Notes: generated by a model not told the origin, from the sequence alone. 64,000 nt of DNA from UBA10649 sp963700255 (GCA_963700255.1 CAVOWW010000021.1:62001-126000); one strand, 5' to 3'. Shown: positions 12,610-26,302, numbered from the stretch's first letter. A program made the numbers and translations.

Positions 12610-13178
12610 CGCCTGCAGGCCTCGTGGTCGCGGCGGTGGGGGCAGCGGACTTCGCCGAGCAGGCGGAGGTCACCAACTGGCCGGCTCGCATCGGCCTCGT
12701 CGCGGTGATGCTCGCACTGATCGCACTCGCCCTATGGGGCATGCGGCGTGGCTGGCTCCACCGCCAGCAGCGCCAGATGGACGTGCCGTCGCCGGCCGAC
12801 ATGCCGCCCCCTGACGCCTCGCTGTCCGAGCCGATCGAGGGGCTCTTCGCCGGCACCGGGACGAACGGGGACTGGATGGACCGCATCGCCGTGCATGACC
12901 TCGGTGTCCGCAGCCGCGCCTCGATCGCCTGGGGCCCCGAAGGGATCTGGCTCGACCGGAGCGGTGCCAGGAGCGTGTTCATCCCGGCGACCGCGGTCAT
13001 GGGCGTGCGGACAGACCGGGGCGTGGCAGGAACGGTGCGTTCGAAGGATGGCATGGTGGTTGTCACATGGCGTCTCGGGGACCGGGTCGTCGACACCGGC
13101 TTCCGGGCGGATGCCACGGCCGACCATGCCACTGTGTTGGATGGGCTCGTGACGACCTTCTCGACAGGAGTGCAGTGA
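12606..13178 (+). CDS. Membrane protein with bacterial PH-like domain
   Basis: This 190-residue protein has one membrane segment near residues 28-46 (GLVAVMLALIALALWGM), then basic residues and a Pro-rich linker. The soluble domain runs from about 90 to 190 and reads RASIAWGPEGIWLDRSG, FIPATAVMGVRTDRG and VVVTWRLGDRVVDTGFR, a pleckstrin-like beta fold. Genes of this kind sit between pyrC and carA in many actinobacteria. The role is not known to me. Overlap with pyrC (4 bases) and with carA (1 base) puts it firmly in the pyr operon. Confidence 0.75.
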   Translation: MTPAGLVVAAVGAADFAEQAEVTNWPARIGLVAVMLALIALALWGMRRGWLHRQQRQMDVPSPADMPPPDASLSEPIEGLFAGTGTNGDWMDRIAVHDLGVRSRASIAWGPEGIWLDRSGARSVFIPATAVMGVRTDRGVAGTVRSKDGMVVVTWRLGDRVVDTGFRADATADHATVLDGLVTTFSTGVQ

Positions 13179-14317
13179 TGAAGGCGCCGGCAGCAGCGGT
13201 CCTGGTCCTCGAGGACGGGCGCACGATGCACGGCGACGCGTACGGCGCCGTCGGCACCACGTTCGGCGAGGCCGTGTTCTCCACCGGCATGAGCGGGTAC
13301 CAGGAGACCCTGACCGATCCGTCGTACCACCGCCAGGTCGTCGTCATGACGGCCCCGCACATCGGCAACACCGGAGTGAACGACGAGGACGCCGAGTCCT
13401 CGCGCATCTGGGTCGCGGGATACGTCGTGCGCGACCCCTCCCGCGTGTCCTCGAACTGGCGCGCCACCCGGAGCCTCGAGGGCCAGCTCGTCGAGCAGGG
13501 CATCGTGGGGATCAGCGGCATCGACACGCGTGCCCTGACCCGTCACCTGCGCGAGCGGGGAGCCATGCGGGTCGGGATCTTCAGCGGAGCGGACGCCGAG
13601 CGCACCCCCGAGGACCTCCTCGCGCAGGTGCAGGACAGTCCCGGCATGGTCGGGGCCGACCTCACCGGCGACGTCACCACAGCGCAGTCGTACGTGATCC
13701 CCGCCGTGGGAGAGCGAGCGCTTCACCGTGGCCGCGGTCGACCTCGGCATCAAGTCGATGACGCCGCACCAGATGGCGCTGCGGGGCATGACGGTCCACG
13801 TGGTGCCCGCCACCAGCACGGCCGATGAGATCCGCGCGCTGGCACCCGATGGCGTGTTCTTCTCGAACGGTCCCGGCGATCCGGCGACGGCCGACGGCGC
13901 CGTCGACCTCATGAGCGCCTTCCTCGCGGACGGCACGCCGGTGTTCGGCATCTGCTTCGGCAACCAGGTGCTCGGTCGGGCCCTCGGGCTCGGCACCTAC
14001 AAGCTCCGCTACGGCCACCGGGGCATCAACCAGCCGGTGAAGGACCTGGCGTCCGGCCGGGTGGCCGTGACGGCGCACAACCACGGGTTCGCGGTCGACG
14101 CTCCCCGGACGGGCGAGTTCGACACGCCCTTCGGCCGGGCGACGGTGAGCCATGTCTGCCTCAACGACGACGTCGTCGAGGGCCTGCGCTGCCTCGACGC
14201 CCCCGCGTTCAGCGTCCAGTACCACCCGGAGGCTGCGGCCGGACCCCATGACGCCGACTACCTCTTCGACGAGTTCGCCGCCCTGATGGAGACCGCACGA
14301 GCAGGACGGAGCGCCTG

Positions 14318-14318
<1 letters not shown>
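13178..14318 (+). CDS. carA: Carbamoyl-phosphate synthase small chain (one apparent frameshift)
   Basis: CarA hydrolyses glutamine and feeds ammonia to CarB. The N-terminal half reads AAAVLVLEDGRTMHGDAYGA and FSTGMSGYQETLTDPSY. The C-terminal class I amidotransferase has its cysteine in FGICFGNQVLGRA and the catalytic His/Glu in QYHPEAAAGPHD. The frame changes once near 13710-13716, by one extra base between PAVG and SERFTVAAVDLG. Both halves are well conserved and the corrected length is 379 residues. The ATG overlaps the previous stop by one base and the stop overlaps carB in the same way. Confidence 0.92.
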
Positions 14319-17614
<3,296 letters not shown>

Positions 17615-17642
17615 TGCGACGCCAGAAGGGGAGGTCCTAGCC

Positions 17643-18497
17643 GTGCCGGTCCAGGTCAAGGGGGAGGTCCTCGACAACCGTCGCGTCGGCGCCTACCAGG
17701 TGCTGTCGCTCACGGCGCCGGGCATCTCCGAGATCACCCGCCCGGGGCACTTCATCACCCTGGGGATCGGCGGTGAGGAGTCGAGCATGCTCCTTCGCCG
17801 CGCGTTCGCGATCCATCAGGTGCAGTCGCGCGGGGTGTACGGCGGCACGCTGGACGTCGTCATCGGGGTGCATGGCAAGGGCACGCGCTGGCTCGCGGAG
17901 CGCCGGCGGCACGACGCCATCGACATCGTCGGTCCGCTCGGCCGCCCCTTCATCCTGCCCAAGGAGCGCGTGGCGTGCGTCCTGGTCGGCGGCGGGTACG
18001 GCTCGGCACCCCTGTTCATGCTCGCCGAGCAGCTGCGCGAGCGCGGCTGCCGCGTCGACGTCGTCGTCGGTGCGGCCACGGAGGAGAAGCTGTTCGGGGT
18101 GCTCGAGCTCAAGCGGCTCGCCTCGACCCTGACCATCACGACGGATGACGGATCGCTGGGGGAGCGCGGCCGGGTCACCGACGTGCTGCCCGGGATCATG
18201 GATCGCGTCGATGCCGCCGTCGTCTACGCGTGCGGCCCGATGCCGATGCTGAAACGAGTCGCCGAGGTCGCCGAGGAACGTCAGGCCTACAGCCAGTGCG
18301 CGGTGGAGGAGGCGATGGCCTGCGGCATCGGCGTGTGCATGACGTGCGTCCTGCCGGTCGTCGGCGAGGACGGCGTGACCCGCATGCTCCGGTCGTGCGT
18401 GGAGGGACCGGTGTTCCGTGGGGACCGCGTCCGGTGGGCCGATGTCGGCACGATCCCGACGGACACCCTCGGGGCACCTGTGGAGGCGGGTCACTGA
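17643..18497 (+). CDS. pyrK: Dihydroorotate dehydrogenase electron transfer subunit
   Basis: PyrK carries FAD and a 2Fe-2S cluster and passes electrons from PyrD to NAD+. The 284-residue protein has an FNR-like FAD domain (PGHFITLGIGG, LLRRAFAIH), an NAD-binding segment VLVGGGYGSAPLFMLA, and C-terminal cluster cysteines in CAVEEAMACGIGVCMTCVLP followed by a fourth in RSCVEGPVF. The start chosen is GTG 17643, which has a ribosome binding site (ggggagg) about 10 bases upstream. The stop overlaps pyrD by one base. Confidence 0.93.
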   Translation: MPVQVKGEVLDNRRVGAYQVLSLTAPGISEITRPGHFITLGIGGEESSMLLRRAFAIHQVQSRGVYGGTLDVVIGVHGKGTRWLAERRRHDAIDIVGPLGRPFILPKERVACVLVGGGYGSAPLFMLAEQLRERGCRVDVVVGAATEEKLFGVLELKRLASTLTITTDDGSLGERGRVTDVLPGIMDRVDAAVVYACGPMPMLKRVAEVAEERQAYSQCAVEEAMACGIGVCMTCVLPVVGEDGVTRMLRSCVEGPVFRGDRVRWADVGTIPTDTLGAPVEAGH

Positions 18498-19523
18498 TGT
18501 CGCGTGCACTGATCTCCCACAGCCCGATCCCCGGCGAGGAGCCGACCGGGACCATCGACATGGGCACCGTGCTCGGCGGCGTCGAGCTGCCGAGCCCCGT
18601 CCTCACTGCGTCGGGCTGCGCGGCGGCCGGTCGTGAGCTCGACCAGTTCTTCGACATCACCTCGATCGGCGCGATCGTCACCAAGAGCGTCATGCTGCAG
18701 CCGCGATCCGGCCGGCCGACGCCACGCATGGCCGAGACGCCGAGCGGCATGCTCAACTCCATCGGGCTGCAGGGACCGGGCATCGACCGGTTCATCGAGC
18801 AGGACCTGGCGTGGCTGTCCGAGCGTGGTGCGCGGACCATCGTCTCCATCGCGGGCGGATCAGTGGACGAGTACGCGAAGCTCGCGCGCCCGGCTCCGCA
18901 TCGCGCGGGGGGTCTCCGCGATCGAGGTCAACATCTCGTGCCCCAACGTCGAGAACCGCGGTCAGGTGTTCGCGTGCGAGGCCGGGTCGGCCGCTGACGT
19001 GATCCAGGCGGTCAAGCGGCACAGCGACCCGCGGATGCCGATCTTCGCCAAGCTCTCACCCGACGTGACGGACATCGTCTCCATCGCGGGGGCGGTCGTC
19101 CGGGCCGGTGCGACGGGCGTGTCCGTCATCAACACCCTGCTGGGCATGGTGATCAACCCCGACACGATGCGTCCGCACCTGGCCGGCGTGACCGGCGGGC
19201 TGTCGGGGCCGGCCATCCGGCCGGTGGCCGTGCGCTGCGTCTGGCAGATCCGCCAGGCGTTCCCCGACCTGCCCATCATCGGCATGGGCGGCATCCGCAC
19301 CGGGCTCGATGCGCTCGAGTTCATCCTCGCCGGGGCCAACGCGGTGTCGATCGGCACCGTCGTCTTCCACGACCCCACCGCCCCGTTGCGCATCCACGAG
19401 GAACTGCAGCGGGCACTCCTCGAGCGCCGCTTCGGCAGCCTGTCCGAGGCGGTCTCGTTCGCGCACCGTCCCGCCGATGCCGCCTCGGAGGTGGACGATG
19501 ACCTCGACTTCATCTCGGAGTAG
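18497..19523 (+). CDS. pyrD: Dihydroorotate dehydrogenase, catalytic subunit (one apparent frameshift)
   Basis: PyrD oxidises dihydroorotate to orotate using FMN. With PyrK next to it, this is the class 1B NAD-linked form. Motifs include LTASGCAAAGRELDQFFD, SIGLQGPGIDRFI, VNISCPNVENRGQ with the active-site Cys region, and IGMGGIRTGLDALEFILAGA. The frame changes once near 18886-18892, where KLAR should run straight into RLRIARGVSAIEV; one extra C fits. Corrected length is 341 residues. A later start at ATG 18559 (MGTVLGGVELPSPV) would give the usual family length. The 3' end overlaps pyrF by 26 bases. Confidence 0.9.
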
Positions 19524-20244
19524 CGCCGCCCGCAGCGCCGCCCCTATCGCCGTGGCCATGGACGCGCCGGACCTCGCCACCCTGGCGACGTGGACACGTG
19601 CCGTCGCCGGCACCGTCTCCACCGTCAAGGTCGGACTCGAGGTCTACTGCCGCGACGGGGCCGCCGCGGTCACGACGGCCCGCGACGCGGCGGCGGAGGC
19701 CGGGCATGCCGACCTCGACGTCTTCCTCGACCTCAAGCTGCACGACATCCCCGCGACCGTGCGCGGCGCTGCCCTGGCGGTGGCCCACCTCGACCCCGCC
19801 TACCTCACCGTCCACGCGTCCGGGGGGGCCGAGATGGTGGCCGCGGCAGTCGAGGCCCTGCCCCGCACGCGGATCACGGCGGTGACGATCCTCACCTCCC
19901 TCGACGCCGAGTCGCTGGCCGAGATCGGGCTGGCGGGGCCGCCCGAGGCCGCCGCCGTGCGCCTGGCCCTGCTCGCCGTCAAGGCCGGGGCGCGGGCGAT
20001 CGTGTGCTCTCCCCAGGAGGTCGCGGCCATCCGTGCGGCCGTGTCGCCCGACATCACCCTGATCACGCCCGGCGTGCGCCCGGCCGGCGCGGCCCTCGAC
20101 GACCAGCGTCGCGTGGCCACCCCGGCCCGGGCCATCGCCGACGGGGCGGACCTGCTGGTGATCGGCCGGCCGATCACCGGCGCCGCTGACGTGGCGGCCG
20201 CTGCTCAGGCGATCGCGGCCGAGATCGCGGGAGCCACCGCGTGA
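19498..20244 (+). CDS. pyrF: Orotidine 5'-phosphate decarboxylase
   Basis: PyrF decarboxylates OMP to UMP, the last step of the pathway. The 248-residue protein reads IAVAMDAPDLATLATW, VKVGLEVY, and the catalytic DLKLHDIPATV with Asp-Lys-His-Asp, then LTVHASGG and ITPGVRPAG. The ATG 19498 lies inside the last codons of pyrD in another frame, preceded by gaggtgg. A start there gives an Arg/Ser/Ala-rich tail of about 16 residues before the fold, so a later start cannot be excluded. The stop overlaps mihF by 4 bases. Confidence 0.93.
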   Translation: MTSTSSRSSAARSAAPIAVAMDAPDLATLATWTRAVAGTVSTVKVGLEVYCRDGAAAVTTARDAAAEAGHADLDVFLDLKLHDIPATVRGAALAVAHLDPAYLTVHASGGAEMVAAAVEALPRTRITAVTILTSLDAESLAEIGLAGPPEAAAVRLALLAVKAGARAIVCSPQEVAAIRAAVSPDITLITPGVRPAGAALDDQRRVATPARAIADGADLLVIGRPITGAADVAAAAQAIAAEIAGATA

Positions 20245-20561
20245 GCGTCCCGGTCCGGACGGACGCCCAGCGGGCGGACGCGCTCGCGGCGGCCCTGGCC
20301 TCACGGCAGGAGCGGGCCCGGCTTCGCACCGCCCTGAAGTCGCGAGACCTGACCGCGGCGGCCGTCATCGAGGGCGCGCCGGGCAACCCGCTGTGGGGCG
20401 GCGTCCGGGTCTCGTGGCTGCTCGAGTGCGTCCCCGGCATCGGCTCCGTTCGTGCCGAGCGCATGATGGCCAACCTGCGGATCGCACCCTCGCGTCGCGT
20501 CCAGGGCCTGGGTGAGCGCCAGCGCGCCGCCCTTCTCGAGGAGCTGGCCGCGCATGGCTGA
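20241..20561 (+). CDS. mihF: Actinobacterial integration host factor
   Basis: This 106-residue protein is the actinobacterial nucleoid protein mIHF, unrelated to the E. coli IHF. The C-terminal part reads ECVPGIGSVRAERMMANLRIAPSRRVQGLGERQR, a helix-two-turn-helix domain that contacts DNA, after a basic N-terminal helix (SRQERARLRTALKSRDL). It is tied to actinobacteria and lies before gmk, as in Mycobacterium and Streptomyces. The GTG start overlaps pyrF by 4 bases. Confidence 0.92.
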   Translation: MSVPVRTDAQRADALAAALASRQERARLRTALKSRDLTAAAVIEGAPGNPLWGGVRVSWLLECVPGIGSVRAERMMANLRIAPSRRVQGLGERQRAALLEELAAHG

Positions 20562-21159
20562 AGCACCCCTGGTCGTCGTGTCCGGTCCGTCGGGTGTGGG
20601 GAAGAGCACGGTCGTCGCCGAGGCGCTGGGCCTGGAGCCCCGCATCTGGCTGTCCGTCAGCGCGACCACCCGCGCCCCGAGGCCCGGCGAGGTCGACGGG
20701 CGGGAGTACTTCTTCGTCACCGACGCGCGGTTCGACGAGCTCGTCGCCACCGGCGGGCTCCTGGAGTGGGCTGCCTTCGCCGGGAATCGCTACGGGACCC
20801 CGCGGGCGCCGGTGCAGGAGCATCGCGTCGCGGGCACGCCCGTCCTGCTCGAGATCGAGGTTCAGGGCGCCCGTCAGGTGCGGGCCGCGGTCCCGGGGGC
20901 GCTGCTCGTCTTCCTGGCCCCGCCGTCCTGGGAGGTCCTGCGGGGCCGGCTGACGGGGCGAGGCACCGAGTCCGCCGAGGCCGTGGAGCGCCGGCTGCAG
21001 GCCGCGCGCGAGGAGCTGGCCGCCGCAGAGGAGTTCGATTGTGTGCTCGTGAACGCCGATGTCCGGGAGTGCGCTCAGTCCTTGCTAGCATTGGTGGTTG
21101 ATCCGACGAGCGTCCCGCGGGGGCTCGTGCCCCACCCCGACGATCCAATCGATGAATGA
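20554..21159 (+). CDS. gmk: Guanylate kinase
   Basis: Gmk phosphorylates GMP to GDP. The 201-residue protein has the P-loop VVVSGPSGVGKST near residue 10, the GMP-binding segment SVSATTRAPRPGEVDGREYFFV, and the YGTPRAPVQE and LLEIEVQGARQVRAA segments of the family. The ATG at 20554 lies within the end of mihF (8-base overlap), so translation is likely coupled. rpoZ begins 9 bases after the stop. Confidence 0.95.
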   Translation: MAEAPLVVVSGPSGVGKSTVVAEALGLEPRIWLSVSATTRAPRPGEVDGREYFFVTDARFDELVATGGLLEWAAFAGNRYGTPRAPVQEHRVAGTPVLLEIEVQGARQVRAAVPGALLVFLAPPSWEVLRGRLTGRGTESAEAVERRLQAAREELAAAEEFDCVLVNADVRECAQSLLALVVDPTSVPRGLVPHPDDPIDE

Positions 21160-21168
21160 GGCTTTGAC

Positions 21169-21471
21169 GTGAGCAGTGCCATCCGCCCCGAGGGCATCAC
21201 CCATCCCTCGATCGACGCGTTGCTGGAGAAGACCGACTCCAAGTACTCGCTCGTGATCTACGCATCGAAGCGGGCGCGCCAGATCAACGCCTACTACTCG
21301 CAGCTCGGCGAGGGCCTCCTGGAGTACGTCGGGCCCCTGGTGGAGACCCACGTGCAGGAGAAGCCGCTCTCGATCGCCATGCGCGAGATCGACGCCGGGC
21401 TCCTGTCGAGCGTCCCCATCGTCGAGGACCTCGAGGAGACGTCCGTCCCGCTCGACGACGCCGACGCCTGA
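21169..21471 (+). CDS. rpoZ: RNA polymerase omega subunit
   Basis: Omega helps fold and assemble the beta-prime subunit of RNA polymerase. The 100-residue protein has the family features HPSIDALLEKTDSKYSLVIYASKRARQINAYY and KPLSIAMREIDAG. The start is GTG, 9 bases after gmk. coaBC follows 19 bases later, so gmk-rpoZ-coaBC form one group as in most actinobacteria. Confidence 0.95.
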   Translation: MSSAIRPEGITHPSIDALLEKTDSKYSLVIYASKRARQINAYYSQLGEGLLEYVGPLVETHVQEKPLSIAMREIDAGLLSSVPIVEDLEETSVPLDDADA

Positions 21472-21490
21472 CCGACCCGCGAGACAACCC

Positions 21491-22712
21491 ATGCCGGCGC
21501 GCGTGGTCCTCGGTGTCGCCGGCGGCATCGCGGCCTACAAGGCCTGCGAGGTCCTTCGCGGCCTGACCGAGTCCGGCTGCGACGTCACCGTCGTGCCCAC
21601 GCCCGCCGCCCTGAGGTTCGTCGGGTCGGCCACCTGGTCCGCCCTGTCCGGCAAGCCCGTCGCGACCGACGTGTGGCAGGACGCCCATCGCGTGCCGCAC
21701 GTGCGGCTGGGCCAGGATGCCGACTGCATCATCGTCGCGCCCGCAACGGCCGACCTGCTGGCCCGTGCCACCCACGGCATCGCTGACGACCTGCTCACCA
21801 ACGTGCTCCTCACGGCCCGCTGCCCCGTCGTGCTGGCACCGGCCATGCACACGGAGATGTGGGAGCACCCGGCCACTCAGCACAACGTCGCCCTCCTGCG
21901 GGAGCGGGGCGTGCTCGTCCTCGATCCGGCCAGCGGCCGCCTCACCGGCTCCGACACCGGCCCGGGGCGACTCCCTGATCCTGCTGCGATCGTGGCCGCC
22001 GTGCACGACGTCCTGCGCGGTCGCGCGGCCGGCCGGACGGCCGACCTCGTGGGCGCGCAGGGTCGTCATCAGCGCCGGTGGAACTCGCGAGGAGTGGGAC
22101 CCGGTCCGGTTCATCGGCAACCGGAGCAGCGGACGCCAGGGCGTCGAGCTGGCGCGGACGGCGATCTCCCGGGGTGCGACCGTCACCCTCGTCGCTGCGC
22201 ACATGGACGTCGACCCCCCGGCCGGCGCCTCGGTGGTGCGCGTGGAGTCGGCCGCCGAGCTCCGTTCGGCCATGCTGGCGCAGGTCCTGGACGCCGACGT
22301 CGTCGTCATGGCGGCCGCCGTCGCCGACTTCCGGCCGGCCGAGCCGGGGGAGCACAAGCTCAAGCGCGGCGAGACCGGGCCCGATCTGAGCCTTCCGCTC
22401 GCCCAGAACCCCGACATCCTCCACGAGCTGGTCGAGAGCCGCGGCGCCGCGTCCGGCCCGCTCATCGTCGGGTTCGCCGCCGAGACGGGGGATCCCGGTC
22501 GTGACGTGCTGACGCTGGGGCGCGCGAAGCTGGCCCGGAAGGGCTGCGACCTGCTGGTCGTCAACGACGTCGGTTCGGGCCGGGTCTTCGGGCAGCCGGA
22601 CAACGAGGTGGTCATCCTCGCGAAGGGCGGGGCCGAGACGGTGGTGCCGCGGGGGGACAAGGCCGCGGTCGCCGATGCCATCTGGGACGTCGTCGCCCCC
22701 GCGCTCGCCTAG
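21491..22712 (+). CDS. coaBC: Phosphopantothenoylcysteine decarboxylase / phosphopantothenate-cysteine ligase (one apparent frameshift)
   Basis: The fused protein adds cysteine to phosphopantothenate (CoaB) and decarboxylates the product (CoaC) in coenzyme A synthesis. The N-terminal CoaC flavoprotein has GVAGGIAAYKACEVLR, HRVPHVRLGQDAD with the catalytic His, and CPVVLAPAMHTEMW. The CoaB half has ISAGGTREEWDPVRFIGNRSSGRQG and KLKRGE. The frame changes near 22055-22062, between DLVGA and RVVISAGGT, by one extra base. Corrected length is 406 residues. Without correction the ligase half would be lost, and it is essential. Confidence 0.92.
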
Positions 22713-22756
22713 GCGCACTCGCGGGTCGCCTGACGGGCGGCAGCGGGACGGTCATG

Positions 22757-22762
22757 TATTCT
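22757..22762 (+). promoter_or_regulatory. -10 box TATTCT upstream of the SAM riboswitch
   Basis: TATTCT ends 7 bases before GGTC of the aptamer (22770), so the metK transcript would start at the first base pair of the riboswitch. Confidence 0.5.
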
Positions 22763-22769
22763 TCGTGGC

Positions 22770-22847
22770 GGTCAAGAGCACCAGTGCCAAGCCCCGGCTC
22801 GCTGGTCGGCAACCCTCCTCCGCGGTGGGGTGCTCCGGGTGAGGACC
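22770..22847 (+). promoter_or_regulatory. SAM-IV riboswitch aptamer of metK
   Basis: The RNA opens GGTCAAGAGCACCAG and closes GGGTGAGGACC, with GGTC pairing to GACC. Inside are GCCAAGCCCCGGCTCGCTGG, CGGCAACCCTCC and CGCGGTGGGGTGCTCCGGG, which match the SAM-IV consensus as I remember it, including the conserved GGCAACCCUCC core shared with SAM-I. SAM-IV occurs mainly in actinobacteria. Binding of SAM should shut off metK. Two further hairpins (CCTCG/CGAGG from 22851 and AGCCC/GGGCT near 22872) lie between the aptamer and the start codon and could be the expression platform. Confidence 0.88.
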
Positions 22848-22917
22848 AGGCCTCGTCCCGAGGCAAGCGCGAGCCCGTGAGGGCTGCGATCACCCATGAG
22901 AGATGAGGGAAGCGTTC

Positions 22918-24168
<1,251 letters not shown>

Positions 24169-24195
24169 GCCGCGCCGGGTGACGGGCCCATGGGC

Positions 24196-24201
24196 TAGCG
24201 T
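24196..24201 (+). promoter_or_regulatory. Candidate -10 box TAGCGT of priA
   Basis: TAGCGT ends 8 bases before the GTG of priA (24210). The spacing is close to the leaderless layout seen elsewhere in the window, and no ribosome binding site is visible. Confidence 0.4.
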
Positions 24202-24209
24202 CCCCTGAC

Positions 24210-26228
24210 GTGACGACGGCCGAGCAGCTGCCCCTGGTTCCCGGGCGGCTCGCTCGGCCTCGTCGTTCCCCGGCGGCCGCCGCACGCCCCATGGCGTCCG
24301 CCCTGCCGGTCGCGCAGGTCATGATCGACTCCCCGCTGCCGCATCTGGACCATGTCTTCGACTACGCGGTCCCGGAGGAGCTCGACGCGGGGGCCTCGGT
24401 GGGCAGCCGCGTGCGCGTGCGCTTCTCCGGCCGCCTGACGGACGGCTTCGTGGTCGGCCGGATCGACGTGGGCGAGCACACGGGAGCCCTGAAGCCGCTC
24501 GAGCGGGTCGTCGGCATCGAGCCGGTCCTCACCCCGGTGACGCTCCGCCTGGTCGGCGAGGTGGCGGAGAGGTACGCCGGGACGTTCAGCGACGTCGTGC
24601 GTTCTGCGGTCCCTCCGCGCCACGCTCGCGCGGAGGGCGTGACCGTCGAGCGCACGACCTGGGTCGCTGAGGACGATCCGGCCGGCGATGCCCGATGGGA
24701 GGCCTACGACAGCGGTGCCGCACTCGTGCAGCGGCTCCGGGCGCCGGCCGGCAGCGGCACACGCGCTGCCTGGTCGGCCGCTCCCGCCACGTCATGGAGC
24801 GCCGATGCCGCGGCCCTCGCCCGCTGCGTGCTGGCCGAGCCCTCGGGCGGCGTCATCATCGTCGTGCCCGATGCCGCCGACGTCGATCGCTGCGTCTCCG
24901 AGCTGGCGGACGCGCGCCAGGCGGGCGCACTGGCGACCCTCACGGCCGATCAGGGCCCGGAGCGGCGGTACCGGGAGTTCGTCCGCATCCTGCGGGGCGG
25001 TGTCCGCGTCGTCGTGGGGACGCGGGCGAGCGTCTTCGCGCCCCTGCCGGACCTGCGCCTGGTCATCGTCTGGGACGACGGGGACGACGCCCTCGTCGAC
25101 CCGCAGGCGCCGTACTGGGACGCCCGCGACGTGGCAGCACTCCGGTCCCACCTGTCCGGCTGCGACCTGGTCGTGGGGTCACCCGCCCGATCAGTCGTGA
25201 CGCAGCAGTGGTGCGAGAGCGGCTGGGCGCGCTCGGTGTCGCCGTCGCGGGAGACGCTGGCCGCGCGAGCGCCGAAGGTCAGGGCGCTGTCGTCCGAGGA
25301 TGCTGCACGAGACGAGGCCGCGGCGGCGGCGCGGATCCCGCACCTCGCCTGGGAGGCTGCCCGGGCGGCGCTGCAGTCCGGTGCCGTCCTCGTGCAGGTG
25401 GCGCGTCGCGGGTACGTGCCGGTGCTCGCCTGCCAGTCCTGCCGCACGGTCGCCCGGTGCGCGTGCGGCGGTCCGCTGCGGCTGGCCGGGGGAGGAGGCG
25501 TCCCCGAATGCAGCTGGTGCGGCGCGATTGCCGGCTCGTGGGCCTGCCCGGAGTGCGGCAGCCGCCGGCTGCGCGCCGTCACCGTGGGTGCCGAGCGCAC
25601 GGCCGAGGAGATCGGCCGGGCCTTCCCGGGCGTGCCGGTGGTGGCCAGCCATGCCGGGCACATGGTGGCGCGGGTGCCGGACGAGCCGCGGATCGTGGTG
25701 GCCACGCCAGGGGCCGAGCCGGCGTGCGAGGCCGGCTTCCGCGCGGTGCTGATCCTCGACGCGCGCGCGCAGGTCCAGCGGCCCGCGCTCGACGCGGCCG
25801 AGGATGCCGCTCGCCGGTGGTTCGGGGCCGCCCGGCTCGCTGCCCCGGGTGCGCCCGTCATCGTGACGGCGGAGAACGCGCTGCCGGCGGTGCAGGCGCT
25901 CGTGCGGTGGGACGCACCGTGGCTGGCGGCACGTGAGCTCCGCGAGCGGGCAGCGGCGGGGCTTCCCCCGGCGACGCGCATGGCCGCGCTGCTGGGCCTG
26001 GCGGCGGACATCGCCGAGGTCGAGGGGGCGCTGGCGGTGCCGCACCGGCTGCTTGGCCCGGTGCCGGATCCGGACAAGGCGAATCCCGACCGGCAGCGCG
26101 GGCTCGTCGTCGTCGACCGGGAGCACGCGGCCGAGCTCGGCCGACAGCTGCGGGCGATCAGTGCGACGCGTTCGGCCCGCGCGAAGTCACGTCCCGTGCA
26201 CGTGCGCATGGACCCCCGGGACATCTGA
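24210..26228 (+). CDS. priA: Primosomal protein N' (PriA-like), probably without helicase activity
   Basis: PriA recognises stalled forks and reloads the replisome. The 672-residue protein keeps the N-terminal DNA-binding domain (LPVAQVMIDSPLPHLDHVFDYAVP) and eight zinc-binding cysteines in four pairs: CQSC, CAC, CSWC and CPEC. The usual Walker A segment (GVTGSGKT-like) is not present. The corresponding region reads APATSWSADAAALARCVLA, and no DEEH box is seen. This loss of the ATPase motifs is known for actinobacterial PriA. It may act as a structural loader only. Start is GTG 24210. The stop is followed at once by repeat copy 3. Confidence 0.85.
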   Translation: MTTAEQLPLVPGRLARPRRSPAAAARPMASALPVAQVMIDSPLPHLDHVFDYAVPEELDAGASVGSRVRVRFSGRLTDGFVVGRIDVGEHTGALKPLERVVGIEPVLTPVTLRLVGEVAERYAGTFSDVVRSAVPPRHARAEGVTVERTTWVAEDDPAGDARWEAYDSGAALVQRLRAPAGSGTRAAWSAAPATSWSADAAALARCVLAEPSGGVIIVVPDAADVDRCVSELADARQAGALATLTADQGPERRYREFVRILRGGVRVVVGTRASVFAPLPDLRLVIVWDDGDDALVDPQAPYWDARDVAALRSHLSGCDLVVGSPARSVVTQQWCESGWARSVSPSRETLAARAPKVRALSSEDAARDEAAAAARIPHLAWEAARAALQSGAVLVQVARRGYVPVLACQSCRTVARCACGGPLRLAGGGGVPECSWCGAIAGSWACPECGSRRLRAVTVGAERTAEEIGRAFPGVPVVASHAGHMVARVPDEPRIVVATPGAEPACEAGFRAVLILDARAQVQRPALDAAEDAARRWFGAARLAAPGAPVIVTAENALPAVQALVRWDAPWLAARELRERAAAGLPPATRMAALLGLAADIAEVEGALAVPHRLLGPVPDPDKANPDRQRGLVVVDREHAAELGRQLRAISATRSARAKSRPVHVRMDPRDI

Positions 26229-26302
26229 CGTTTGTCCCGGAAACCGGGACCAATCGGCGGTCCGGACCCCCGCGAGGCCCGTCTTCGCCGATCTCTCCCG
26301 GA
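26229..26302 (+). repeat. 74-nt palindromic repeat, copy 3
   Basis: The 33-nt outer block (26229-26261) differs from copy 1 at one base. The inner block ATCTCTCCCGG begins at 26291, exactly 62 bases from the start as in copy 1. The 29-base middle is closer to that of copy 2 (both begin CCGG and end GCCG) than to copy 1. It starts directly after the priA stop. There is no inverted partner here, so it is a single unit. The def promoter follows 21 bases later. Confidence 0.7.
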
